Shown: piece after piece, positions 11,401 to 25,700 of the stretch
How the letters are laid out: each line of letters begins with the position of its first letter
Numbering within the stretch: position 1 is the first letter of the stretch
Source of the DNA: Hybos culiciformis
Lineage: Eukaryota > Arthropoda > Insecta > Diptera > Hybotidae
Reading direction: 5' to 3'
Length of the DNA: 64,000 nucleotides
NCBI GenBank assembly: GCA_964007475.1
Contig: OZ023273.1
Coordinates: 35,028,436 to 35,092,435, forward strand
Notes under the pieces: generated by a model
Seen by the model: the letters and a program-made list of their open reading frames with translations, nothing else
The model's database searches: none
Told to the model about the DNA's origin: nothing
Program-made: the position numbers and the translations under genes

Positions 11401-13577
11401 AAAATTTTCAATTCATATTTAAATACGGAAAAAAAAATGCGTTAGGTATGAAAAAAAATATTTCGCATCGAGAATCCCATCATATTCATTATTCATACAT
11501 TATCTGGAAAAGTGTATAATAAAGCTTTTCATATTTTTATAAAAATAATACAAGTAAACAAAGTGAAATTAAAAAAAAAAATTATTAAAAAGGAAACAAA
11601 AAAAAATTATTATGCGGCTTTGATGTTCCATTCCAGTGAGAATCATTTTTAATAATAAAAATTATGCTTGTACATTTTGTTTCATTAATTTATCAGGGAT
11701 TGTAATAAATTTTACTTCAGTGCTAAAAAAATAAATAAATTTTCAATATCTAGATAAGCTTTTAAAAGAAAACCCTATTGTTTTCGTTTCAATAATTTTG
11801 TTTATAAAAAAAAACATAAATAAAAAGTTATAAAGAGATTTAATTATTGCAATCAAATCAGAAATTAGGTATTTATTGATTATTTTATTTTTTCAATAAG
11901 ATATGAATTTTGTTCTGCTAAGTACTATACTTTGAATATTATTAAAAATTTCTAACAACCAAAAAATTTATTTTGTGAAACAATATCAAGAATCAAAACA
12001 TTAAAAAAAAATATTCTAAATTTTCAATTTCTTTTTATTTTAATCGATACGAATTTTTTTTCAATAAATTTAAAACCTTCTAATTAAAATTTTTAGTACA
12101 TTCACTCTCTAAAGAAAATTCAATTAAAAATTCCACAATTTCTATTTAATTTTTGATCAAAGAATACATTTTTTTCTCAAAAACAGAAAAATTTAAGGAC
12201 ATTGTAATAAAAGTAAATGAACACCATGAAAATCTGTTTGAACTTTTGAAAGTCTTCTTTCAGTTCATTCAAAAGTACAGGTAATTAAAATCTAAAATTA
12301 AATTAAAAAAAAAGTACATATTAAAGAAAATTTTAAACAACTACATGCATACATAAATTTATTAATCAAAGCTCGCATCTTATCAATCAAAACCAGGGAT
12401 CGTATTTAAGTATTTATTATATTTATTTTTGAAATTATAAATATAAATATTTATATTTTTTTTCTGAAAAATAATTATACATTTTTTTTTTAAATAATGT
12501 ATTTGTTTCTATATATAACAGAAATTTCATTTTATATCAATTTTTAATTTATAATTAAAAAATATTATTGAGTATCAAAATTAAAAGATTGTCTGTGATG
12601 TGATTTCACAGACTTTATAGTGAAATTTATTTTATTTTATTTTCTAAAATTTTCAATTATTTTTTATTATGTGATACATAATTATTATGTTGGATAAAAA
12701 TTGAAAACTTAAATTAAATCATTTCCATAAAAATAATTATGAATTTCCATTGTTTTCTCATGTTTCATTTTATGTTATCTAATACTATTCTAAAAAAAAT
12801 GAAATGTTTTTAATTAAAGGATAAAATTAATCTGTAGATCAAATTCATTCTGGGATACCAATTTTATTGATATATTCTAGTTTCAATAGTATTAAAATAT
12901 ATTTTATAATGAATTTTAAACAAATAGATAATTAATATTTTCAATAAATTTATAAAACTGAATTTAATATTTATGTAAAATGTACGTATATATTTGATAC
13001 ATATTGAAGACTAATATGTATAAAATATATGTACAATTTCAGAATGTTGAACAAAATCATTTTGATATTTAAAAGTAATTTTTTATGTATAGTTTTTATG
13101 AGTTTTCTTTTAAAATTTGACAAAATTTAAAAAAAACAAAATCAAATTATTTTGAACAATTTTCTAATAAATAAAAGAATCTTATATAATACATAAATAT
13201 TATTTAGCAATATTTTCTTTTTATACTCATGGCATATAAGATAAATTTATTATTACTATAATAAAAACATATATACTAATTCCAAATCTTGCCCAATCTC
13301 TCTTAAAAAAAAAATTTTTGATATTATTCAAAATCTTTGATAACCATTTGGTATAATTTCTTCGATAGTACCTATATAGTACAATATTTTTAAATACATC
13401 AATATTAACTACTGTATATGAATAATTTATAGGCAACTAATAATAATAATCAATCCTATTGCCTAAAAGTTTTTGCTTTAAAATTCGAAATATTTTATAT
13501 TCTTATTCACAGGTAGTTTTTAAAAATTTGATTTTTTTTCAAAATTTTCTAAATTAAATTTCAATTTTTATTTTCAG

Positions 13578-13763
13578 GCTCTTTTGCATACACATGATGT
13601 TGTTGCAAGAGAAGTATATGGTGAAGAAGCACTACGTGTTACTCCACCACCTATAGCACCATATTTAAATGGTGATGATATCGATAGTGCCGATAATGGT
13701 GAATTACAACATGTCACAAGAGTACGATTGGTGCAATTTCAGAAAAATACAGATGAACCTATG
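13578..13763 (+). CDS. CASK: CASK exon: end of L27 and start of PDZ
   Basis: The exon has 62 codons, phase 0 at both ends, after a ttttcag acceptor and before a gtaatt donor. It begins [14 protein letters not shown], which is the last helix of the second L27 domain. L27 domains pair with partner L27 proteins such as Veli/Lin-7. A proline-containing linker ([13 protein letters not shown]) follows, then the first PDZ strand, [16 protein letters not shown]. The exon opens with an acceptor, so the coding sequence continues upstream, and the preceding L27 exon is not visible in the window. Confidence 0.96.
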
Positions 13764-16700
13764 GTAATTTATATTCAGTGTTTTCAAATAATATAATGAA
13801 AAACTAACATTTTAGTCTCTCAATTATCATAAAAAATAAACCCATTTTAATTAGATAGATTTCATTATGAGTATTATGACCTATAAATAATGAAATAGAA
13901 AACTGATTTTCCAGATATTCTTGCACATGATAATATACGTGACAAGAATGTTAGAAAATTTTTCTGATTTTATAAGAAAATATTATGAATTATAGAAAGC
14001 TTTGATGATAATTGAATTTTACTTCATATATAGAGCAGAAAAGAATACCACTAACTAGTATAATAGGAAATGAAAATTTTTTTGTTTTTCTTAATCAATT
14101 TTTTTTTTTTATTTTTGTTTTCATGTCCAATCATAGGGTATAACACTTAAAATGACAGAAGACGGACGCTGTATTGTAGCTAGAATAATGCATGGTGGTA
14201 TGATACATCGCCAAGCAACATTACATGTTGGCGATGAGATTCGCGAAATAAATGGCCAACCTGTACAACATCAATCAGTCGGTCAATTACAACGAATGCT
14301 TGTAAGTATTGTAAGATTTAATAAAAACGGTAATTTTTTTTAATATAATTCCTAATTTTTTTTTTCAACAGAGAGAGGCCCGTGGTTCTGTTACCTTTAA
14401 AATAGTTCCTTCATACAGAAGTGCTCCGCCACCTTGTGAAGTGAGTTTAAATTAAATTATTTTATATAATTTTTTTATTTTTTTCAAATTAAAATTTATT
14501 TCAGTACGTTATGTTAAAAAAAAATTTAATACGATAATAAAACGTAAATTGCCCTTATGATATTTGTACTCATTGGTGAGAAAGAGAAATTATCAAAATA
14601 ATGAAAAAAAAATCGACAACTCAATTATATGAAATATTTTTCACTGAGAAATTTACTTTCGCAAGATGACAAAACGTTACTATCTGGTTATATGACAATT
14701 AGTTCATTATCAGAAGAAAAAGGAATCTTGAATAAAAATTAAAAAAAAAAAATTATTTCTGAATTACAATTTAATGATAATTACATTTTCTGCTTGAAAA
14801 ACTTTGATTTCAGTTTTTTTATAAATTTTTTTTTTGCAATGAATTTATTTTCAGGGCACTGCTGTCATTATGTTTCAATTAAATTCTTATAGACAATGAT
14901 ATTATTGACATTCATTAGTTAATTGAGTTTATTATCCTTTAAAAAGAAACTTTTCTTAAAAAATCTAATATAATAAAAGGTGAACTCACCTCTTAAACGA
15001 CCTTGACAGTGTTGGCACTTTCCTCTATTTATTTTTTTAAACGTAAATAATAAATAAAATAATCGAATGACTATGCAACACTGAATGCAAGGAGTACTTT
15101 GATAAAAACTTTAAAATGTAAACAAAAAAAAATCAAGGCGTCCTTTATCAATAAAAAAATAAAAGCATTCTTTTCGAAATGACAAAAATCAACGCATAGT
15201 TACTAGGCTAGGCCTGCATTATTTTTTCTGTGCAGGCTTTTTTCTAGTTTTGAATAAAATTTGAATATATTTATTATTGATAATTATTTTAAGTAAAACT
15301 CTCAAATATCTACCGATAGTACAGCCAAGGGAACAGCCTCGGAATAATTAGCGAGTAAAGTAAACCCTGTTGAGCTTGACTTTATAAATAATACGAATAA
15401 TAAAGCAACAGAATAGAAAATATGCCAGACTAAATGAAGAATAGATAGGCGCATGCTCTTTAGAAGTATTTTCTATAGTTCATTCACACATTTAAAGCGG
15501 AAACAATTTTCAAATAAATTTTATTCCCGATAATTTTCAATAAAAAGTGAAATCAACGCTATAAATATAAAATTTTTGAATTGTAACAAATTATGTACTG
15601 AAAATAAAAAAAAACTGAAATATTTTAATTTTACTTAATTTACATTTGAGAACAATTATCATAAATTAAATGTAATAATGATGATGAAAAAAAAAATTGT
15701 AATAAATTATGCGAAAAATTAAATTTTTTTTTTTGTAATTTTGCATCTATTAAATAAAACAAATTTTTTAATGAAAAACTTGAAAATAAAAACAAAAGAC
15801 AAGGATTCAAAATATAAAATATGAAAATTCAGCCTTGGGAATTTTTGTAAAGAAAAAATATACTCCATATTTTATTTTTTTCATCCATTAACTTAATCTA
15901 AGGCGCACGTACAGCAAAAACAAAATAATTTATTTACATAAAGTAAATGAACTAAAAACATATTAAAAAAAATATATAATATAATTCTTAGTTTTTCCAT
16001 TCCATTATATGTTGTACAATGATATAACCATGAACTTAAATAAATATTTTCGATTAAAATTTTTAAAATTTTTAAATTCATTTTAAAATTTATTCAATTT
16101 ATCTTCTATTCACATTCTTATCAATATAAAAATATGTTTAAGGAATTAATATCCTTATAATTAGGTATGTCAAGAAAAAGGGATAAAAGAAAACATTTAA
16201 AGTGGAAGAAAGAATTTCACATCGTCGCTGGCGCAATATAAATAATATCAATTTAGCTTTGTAATAGCAGGTTCTACGCGCATCGTGCCTTTAAAGCTTA
16301 CGTGCATTATTTTTATAGAAGCTCGTAAATTTTTTATTTCTTCTTTTATTAAATTCTTTTCTAACTATATAATATCTATTAAACAATTAAACATAATCGA
16401 AATGTTAAATGTAAAAAATTATTACGAGCAAGTTTAATTTTTTGTCTTAAAATTTATACAGACATAATATTATAATATCTAAAAATCGACTTTTATTATT
16501 TTTTTTCTAAATTTTTCAAAATAAAATTTTAACTAAACCTTTCTATAAATCATTAAATTATTTCTACTTTTTTATTCTTTTGATGTATTCACAAATGCAG
16601 CTTTTTAGGATTAGACCTGCACCAGTACTAGTAAGTATTTTTCTCTATTAAAATTAAATAAAAACTATGTTTAAAAATATAAACATAGTCCTCATTTATT

Positions 16701-19700
16701 ATTCCCATATTTTTTATTTATAATTTTGTTTTTCTGTTAGCACTTACATATTATATACTTTAGGAATAAATTAAATTTTTCCAATTTTTATTCTTTGAAA
16801 AAATTTGTTTTTGTCGTACAAAAAATATTTTCGAATATATTTTATTGCGCTATTAACAAAACTCTAACGTGTTAGGAAATTTGTATATATCGTTATAATA
16901 TTTTTGCAATCAAGAAAAAATCTGTAGCTATAGAAAAAAAAAGTTAAGAAGTGGTATTTATACGAAGACGTGCTATTTTTCAGTTGTACAAAATGTCGAC
17001 ATTATTGATAGATTTTTTTTGAAAATATATAGTTGTACTTCTACTTTCTGTCATTTTTGTAAATGGATTCATTCAACATTTAAATCTTATTCGACATTAT
17101 TTTCCTTCCTGAATTAATTTTTACTATTTTTTCATTAAATACAAATTAACCCAAACTGGTATTTAATAATTTACCTAACTGGTAAAAATTTGTATACGTA
17201 ATTTTATGACAAAGCTACATAATGTGTATACACCACAAAAAAATTAATTAATAATTATAATAGTAAATAAATTAATTAGTTAGAAGTAGTGAAAAAAAAG
17301 CGTGTCAGAGGATTATGGTAAGTATTTTTTTTAAAGAATCATAATCGACAAAAACTATATAATATACAAATGTCCTAATAATTTCTAATAATAAGCTTAA
17401 AAAGTATTAAATGTAAAAATAAAACTAATGAAATATAAATTAATATTATAGATGATTGTAGAAATTAATTATATACTTATCATCCTCATGACTGTATTTT
17501 ATTTGACTGTAAATACATTTTGATGGAATTATACGGTTAAATAAACGTGCAGTCAAATAAAATTCAAAACGGCTCCCTCATAAAAGGCATAAGTGAGCAA
17601 TTTTTTGTATCATTCTTCTAATATTTAGTTCTTGTAACAAAGTGTTCAATCCTTCTTGTTTCAGAACATCTAAATTTTTAGAGTTAATAACCCTAGTCCA
17701 ACATTATATTGACTACAATAGAAACTTTGTTTTTCGAGTATTTTGTAAGGCAAATTCTCATGAAAAATTAAAATCTTGTTAGATTTTTGTAGATTTTTTG
17801 AGTTTTTGGTGGAAAACTAGGTCAATTTGAAAGAAACCTACACAATTTTAGTAAATTACACATAACGTATAGAAATATCATTCCGTTTTATTGTTTTCCT
17901 CTTTAACTCTCTTCCCAAAAGCGACTTTGGAACATGAGGCATTAATTTAACCTTACGTTTTGAAATTTATCAAGTTTAAGCGATAGCATGTATTCACAGT
18001 CTAATCTCTTTAAAGGCAATTGTATTTACAGTCAAATGTTGTTAAATAATGTAGCGATCTCTCAAAAAATTAGCTTCGTTATCCAATTCACATTTTATTA
18101 TTTTATTTTTTATTCTTTGGTTTTTCAATATAAAAAATTGTTTATTATTGACTCCCATTAGTAAACCTGTTTGACTGCCATCAAATTATTATTTAAATCA
18201 GTATTTCTGCATACTTTTCAAATAAGCTTCGAATCATTTTTGTTTTAAAAACTTAATATTTTTTAGTGAAAATAGTATATTTTTTGGGGAGCCTATAATT
18301 TTTATTCCGTATTATTGGTGGGCCACAACTCAAAAAAGTTTGTAAAGCATTGGTTTAGATGATAATCATTTCATAATGCCTATTCGTGGAAAATAATTAT
18401 AGTCTGATATTATTTAATAATTGTCCTTGATTAAAAGTATAATTGCTTCAAGTAGACGATATCAAATCTTTATTTTTATTCGAAAAGGAAATGGCACAAT
18501 CGAATATTCTTTATGAAAATTTCAATGAAGTCAATTCATTTCAAATGAATTAATTCATTAATTAAGGCAAAATATTATTCATAATACTCTTCCAAATCCC
18601 AACGGTTTACCTGTAAATTTGCCTATACATGCATGATTTTTATGCTCATAAGAAATAGCGCTTCATTTGTATACAAGTTTTCATTCAAAACTATAAAACA
18701 AACACAAAATCAAACTTGCACAAATTATCATATCCCATAGCTTGAAAGAAAATACATACAAGAAAAATATAGCAACAATTTAATTAAATTTAGATTCTCT
18801 ATAAATATTACATTAAAACTTTAAATCATCATTCTCAATAGTTTTGGCCCCACATTTTTGCATTCCTGCTTCTTTTTTATGTATTTTTTTTTTAAATATA
18901 TATAGCATTCAGATTATTTAAATATATTTGGAGAAATATTATTTTGATATTTTTAATGTTATGCTTTTTTATCCAAAACATCGTTTTGATTGTAAATTTA
19001 ATATAAATATTTTCCTAAATTTTGCATTTCATTAAAATGTTTCATATAAACGGTCCCTCTACAATCCTTTCAGAATTTAATTTGTAGAATTTTAATGAAA
19101 TCTAAAATTAACCATTCAAAAAGGTTCAAATAAACTGGTTTTTTGTTTAGGTATCTTAAAAATATTTTAATACAGTTCAGTAAAAAAAATTCGTGAAATT
19201 TAAGCTGCCAATAAAGACCGTTTGTCGCAATTATTCGATCCAATGAAATATTTAAGCTAACTAGTAAAAAATTAATAATATGTAAGATTAAAAACGTATA
19301 CTACAAAAAATGATTGAAAAATAAATGAAAATGTATAATTTCAAGGCTCATTAATAATAGATTTTTCTTATTATAGTTGTTTTACCACCAGAATAATAGT
19401 AAAGAAAAAGAATTACATCAACTTTTTGTTTTTAATTCATAGTACAATATCCCTTCAAACTTAGAAAATTATAAATACTAATAAATTCAAATATTCATTT
19501 CCCAGATGTGGAAAAATAAAACACACTTTCCAAACATTATGATGATTAGCCCTACTTGTAAATTAGATTAGAGTAGAATCATGCATATGCAATGCAACAA
19601 GAATTATTTATGTGAATATTTTGGCAAGGATGATAAAACGGATGTGAAATTTTTCGTAAAATATTATTTTATTTTTCAATGAGCTTACATTGTATTTTAT

Positions 19701-22700
19701 TTTATTTACATAATATTTGCTTTATGCTGGTGTACCACGGAATTTCAATACACTAATTTTCATAAAACATAAAGTACAACGTGAACGAAAGAATTTTTAA
19801 CAATTTTATTAATTATATATTAATTAGTGACGACTATTTTATGGAACATTTTTGAAAATTAAATTATCGAAGGCTTTTCGTAAAACAATGCTTTGTCTAA
19901 AAAAAAAAATCTGTACTAATTACAGTGTCTAATTGACCAAATTTCTTTTCTTTTTTCTTGATAAAAATTGAAAATCCATCAATATTTTTTATATTCTCTA
20001 TTGCTTTTTATTTTCTGCAATTTAAATCTTTTTTAAATTATATATAATAAAAATTTAAATAATTAACTAAATTTCTTATCAGTTTTTAAATTACCCCTGT
20101 GAAATTTTTTATTAACTCGCGTTATATTAAGCCCATGTATTAATGAAAACTCAATGACAAATAAGCCTTCTTTAGAACAAAAAAGATAAAAAATATATAA
20201 AATATAGATGTCAATTATATTTGAAAATAATACTTTTTTTTATTTTTATTTTAGATATTTGTAAGAGCTCAATTTGATTATAATCCACTGGATGATGAAC
20301 TAATTCCTTGTGCTCAAGCTGGAATTGCATTCCAAACTGGTGATATTTTACAAGTGAGTATTATTATTAATAATAACTAAATTCATTTTCCGATAATTTT
20401 TCCAAGAATTTTTAAATATTTTCAATAACACAAAATCATAGAATCATAAAATAAAAACTGTTTTAATTTGAAACTTATTAGATAATTAGTAAAGACGATC
20501 ATCACTGGTGGCAAGCGCGACATGATACAGCTGGCGGGTCAGCTGGCTTGATTCCATCACCAGAACTTCAAGAATGGCGAATTGCATGCCAGTCAAGTGA
20601 TAAAACAAAACAGGAACAAGGCAAGTATATACATTTAGAAATATTATTTTTTAGTAAAATAGGAAAAAATTGAAGAATACAATAAGTATGAGTTTTCTTT
20701 ATTTTAAATTTTATTTTTAATTTTATTTTTATTTTTTGTTAATTTATCAATTTCGTTTATTATTAAGTATAATATTCTCCTACTTATTCTTCTATATGTT
20801 ATTTTTTTATATATTTGCCATAACTATAATGATGTTTTTTACATAAAAAACTGATATATTTTTCATTTTCTGTTTTTAATTTATGAATATCCATTTTAGT
20901 TATGTTGAACATCTTTCTCACTAATTTAGCTATAATTTTGATTAAGTTTTTTATTTATTTCATGGCCATCAAATACATTATTTTCTGTAACAGAAAAAAC
21001 AATATGATGAAAGAAAATCATATAGAGATGCTGTTAAGTGTGTATAAAAGTGAAAATTTCTGATATTTATCTTCATTATATTTAACATAGAACTAGAAAT
21101 AAAAAAATTTCATTTTTTTCTTTTCAAAGAAAAATTTTTTTTTATCTGGGTCGATGTGAAAAAATCACCGTCAAAGGAAAAATTGGCTAATATGCATTTT
21201 TCTTAAGACAAAATGGAAAGCTAAAAGCCAGAAAACAAAAGTCTTGTTGATTTAAATTTGCATAACAGCAAGAAGTTAACATTTAAAAATGATATTTCAT
21301 TAATAAATAATGAAATCTGGGGAAATCCCGTTATTTTTTAACTTAGTTTATAGATAACCTTTCTAAACGTTCTTAAATGTCTCGTAAGTATGTACAATTT
21401 TTTTTTGTATACATACTACTTAATCCTTATTATCTTTAATCTTTTATTTTTCGATTGACAACGAAATTTTCACTTATTTATAATTTATTAACAGCTTTGA
21501 TAAACTTTTTTTTTTGTACGCAAATCGTTAACCATATATAAAAGCTTAAAAACATAAATACATAAAATGTTTGCTAATTGTGTGGTTTTTAAATAATTGA
21601 TTTCCTCTATTCACAATATACAAAAAAAATTAAAGTAATGATTTAGTAATCGTTTGGTTTATTTTATTCTGTAAACGTAATTAATTGGTTTTCAAGTGTT
21701 ATTATACATATATTATATCTACATATATATATATAAATATAAATAAAGTAAATGAGATATAAAAATAAACATAAATTATTAGATTAATATCAAACTTACA
21801 TAATGTATACATTTAAATACTTGATTCAAAATTTTTTAAAAACATTTTCCAAGTGGAATTTATCATTTCGTTAATTTTTTCAATGCGAATTTAACATGAG
21901 CACTAAATTAACTCAATTAGACTTGAATCCTATATGTAAATAAATATCTTTTGAAATTATAATTCAGTTCATTAACATGCTTACAATATCTCGTAAATTC
22001 TCTTGTTATTATATGTTTTTGTTTAATTTAATAAAAATATAAATTCTCAAAAAAAAAAACATTTAAATCCAATCATTCAAGAAAGGAATCTCTTTTAAAT
22101 GACATTGTCATACTTTCAATTCCAAAATCAATACTATCTGAAATTTTAAATATTTTGAATCCTAAGTATGTTTCGCAGTGCTATTTATCTAACTAGTTGG
22201 GCAGGGTTTTGAGTAGCAAATTTTTTTGTGGATTTTCATAAAAATAAATTGAAAAGTTTAATTTGTAATAAAAACACGATAGAGAAGAAATTCATCCAAA
22301 ATAAAAAATAATACCTAATAAATTTGTATGAACCAAAAATCAAAATATGCAACTTTTTTCTTAATTGTTATTTTTTTTGTAAGAAACTAGGTAACTTTTC
22401 CAATAAACAATAATTAGAAAATCAATTTATTATAATTGAATAAAAAAAAGAATAAAAAAAAGGATAAAATACAAATTAAAGGTTTTTACCAGCTTTTATT
22501 TATTTTTGCGAATGAAAACTTTTTTGACAATAAGTACCTACTTTTTTTTTTGTTGTCGAAATGAAAATTTAGCAATAAATTTCATATGCCATTTTCAATA
22601 AATTTTTCATTTATTTGATTTTATTTATTTTTGTTTTATGAAATAATAAATAAAAAAAAAAAAAGAAATTAAGGCAGGACTGTTTTGAATTTTTTTTTTT

Positions 22701-25700
22701 TCTTTAGTGAAAAGCAGTAAAAATATTTTTATATATATAACGAAATTTTGTTTTCTTTTTTTTTTTTTTTTTGGTTTAATGTGTTTTCATGTATTGATTG
22801 ATTGTTTTGTGTGTTGTGTGGTTGCTGCGCGCTTTTTTATTTTTAAAATAAAAAATATTCTCTAAAAAATAAAAAATTAATAAATAATTACAAATATGAT
22901 AAATACCAAAAAAAAAAAAAAAAAAACATTCAAATATAAAAACAAACTATAAAACAAAACAATTTGTAATGTAAACAAAAATATATGAACTGTCATCAGG
23001 TGAATCTGGAGGATGTTCAGCTCATGCTGAAGGATGTGATGGATCTACAGGTATTCTAAAAGACAAAAAAAATTTTTTTTGATTTTACCAAAAAAATAAT
23101 AATACTTGTTACCTATTTAAATATTTTAGTTAAATTCCGAAAAAAAAATGTACAATAACTTTACATATTTTTTATATATATATTTATATAAAGCACTTTT
23201 AATTAGACTAGATAATTTTTTGATGGTTCTTTTTATTAATTATTGTTTTCAAGCCCACAAATTCAGTAGAAATTGAAATTTTTTTAATTTTTTTTTTTTT
23301 TTCAAAGTTAAAGGTTTTATTTTATTTAATTTTACATACTTACTATACAAACATATTTATTTTTATCTCATAAATAAATTTACAAACTATTTGTTATAAT
23401 TTAATTTAAAACATAATTAAACTTATTCAAAGAAAATTTGGATTTTTTTCGCAAACTTGAGGTGTTGAAAAAGAAAATCTGGAGTTAATAACATAATTTT
23501 TTTTCCAATCCTGTGATTCAAAATTCTGTATTAAAAACCTATAAAACTGAAAAAAATAAAAATATTAATAAGTCTACATGTCAGTCTACGTACGTTTTTA
23601 TTGTGTTTGCGTTAAATGCATAAAAAATCAAACGTACATGTTTTTGTTAAGACCAGTAAAAAGAGGTTAAAAATGTTTGGTATTTTGGAATCAAAGTTGA
23701 TGTACAATTTTATTCAATTACAAATATTCGATTCCAAATATCAAATTGGCATTGAGCAATCAGAAAATAGAACAGCAGATAAAAATTTAATAACAAGCCG
23801 ACGATACATCACATAAAGAATGTAATGAAAAATAGATCAAATAAAAATCAAATTATGAAAATTTTATTTACAAACTTAATCCAATCAAAATCATTTACAA
23901 ACTTGATCCAATTTCGACCACTAGGCGAAATTAGTTTAAACAAATTTATATAATATTAAAATACATGATTTATTACAGGATTTTGAAAATATAGGTTTTT
24001 ATTATGTTCTCATTTTTTAAAAGCTATGAGCTAAACTAAATTTTTGTGAATAAAATGGATAATATATATTTAAAAACGAAGTTCCTATATATTCTCACAC
24101 TTTTAGGCAAAAAAAAACCTTTCAAAGAACGCCATATATTTATTTCTAAAGTTTTTTAATTTATAATGGACAAAAGGAATAATTTGCAGGTTCATATAAT
24201 TTTTTATAATTTTGATATCTGTCCTAAATATAAAATTCAGAGTTCATAATATTTTTCCACATATGCTCATAATATCATATATATCTTCTTTTTTTTATAT
24301 TGTGAGAAGAATATAAAAGAAAATGTAATGATAAGCACGGCATATTTTTATGGAAAATATTTTTTTTTTTTTTACCATGAACCACATTTTATACACAACA
24401 TATTATTCATTTTATGCTTTATGTATTCTTTATTATAAATCGTTATCTTTTACAATCATTCAAACCTTTTGATCCATGTATGTGTATATATTCTAAATAA
24501 ATAAAAGAAAACAAAATCATAAAATCTTATTGTAAATAAGTTAGTCAAACATCTGAAAAATATATGTTTTAACTTTTGGAAAAGAAATTTTTATGATTCA
24601 ACAAGATAATTTTTTATAATAAAATTTCATGATATCTGCATAATATGTATTAAAAAAAATGAGATACCCATGATATCAAAACTTTAATTGAATTTTCATG
24701 AAAATTTTTTTTTTGTACTTATAAACATCATTACTGTAATATAGATTCGACGTGACTCCGTTATAAAATCTAAAGTGCTGCAAAAAGTTAATGGTGCATT
24801 GAAATTTAATGCTCTGCATATTTTTATTTAAAGAAAACTTTCTAATAATTTAAGATACATCTTGGGAAATTTTATTTAAAAAGCTTATATTTACCAAAAA
24901 AGTAACATCTGTGACAATTTAATACGGGTTCTTCATTCATTATTTTTATACCTTTTAAGGAATTAGTTCTCAAATCAATATGAATAAAAGTTGTAAAATT
25001 AAATTTTACCTCACAAGATTTTATTAAAAAAAAAAAAAATTCCAAGAACAAGTAAACTAAAATTAATTAAATTTAGGATTCATTTAATTTTAGGGATCTG
25101 TTAGAAACTCTTCCAACTAATGATCTTAGGCTGTTGATCAACATTTTTAAACAATTTTGTTAGGAATAATATGTGCAGTAAATTCTTTTCTTCTTCTGGA
25201 ACTTTACTTCGATAATTTGTTATTTCATTATTAATTTTGTCCAAAAATCAATAACATTTGCATTTGTTTCAATGATGATAAATTACTCAAGTTGTGTGTA
25301 AAGTTAATATTTATGTAGTAAGGATGATAAGTGGACCATTACTGGAAGGAAATGTGATAACGCATTATACAAAAATAACTATAGTTATACGTAAATGAAA
25401 TAAAAACTTTATAATTTAAATTAAATATTTTGCTTTAATGTTGACGTTGGAATAAATGAAATTTAAATTAAAAAAGATAATTTCAGTATATTACAATTTT
25501 ATTAATGTTAAAAATTATAAATATTTTAAATGATTATTTCATTTGAATTTTGGTTTTGAAATTAATTAAAATATCTCGAAAAGTTATCAAGTAGTGAATA
25601 TAGTCACAAGAGAACTATAGCTATAGAATAGATCTAGATTAGCTAATTTGGATTCCCGGACAGTTGCCCAAACGACATTTGACAATCTGACATTTAACCA

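Larger units (their letters stand above)
1..13577 (+). other. 3' part of a large CASK intron (at least 13.5 kb)
   Basis: The exon at 13578 opens with an acceptor and begins inside the L27 domain. No segment encoding the preceding L27 helix was found upstream in the window, so this whole stretch appears intronic. It is AT-rich and holds the repeats and small open frames listed separately. Stretches 3200-7680 and 8440-13577 otherwise show only low-complexity A/T sequence to my eye. Confidence 0.7.

Noticed and set aside
23616..23816. 66-codon + frame in a CASK intron
   Set aside because: It overlaps an imperfect local inverted repeat (GATTCCAAATATC words) and has no recognised motif.
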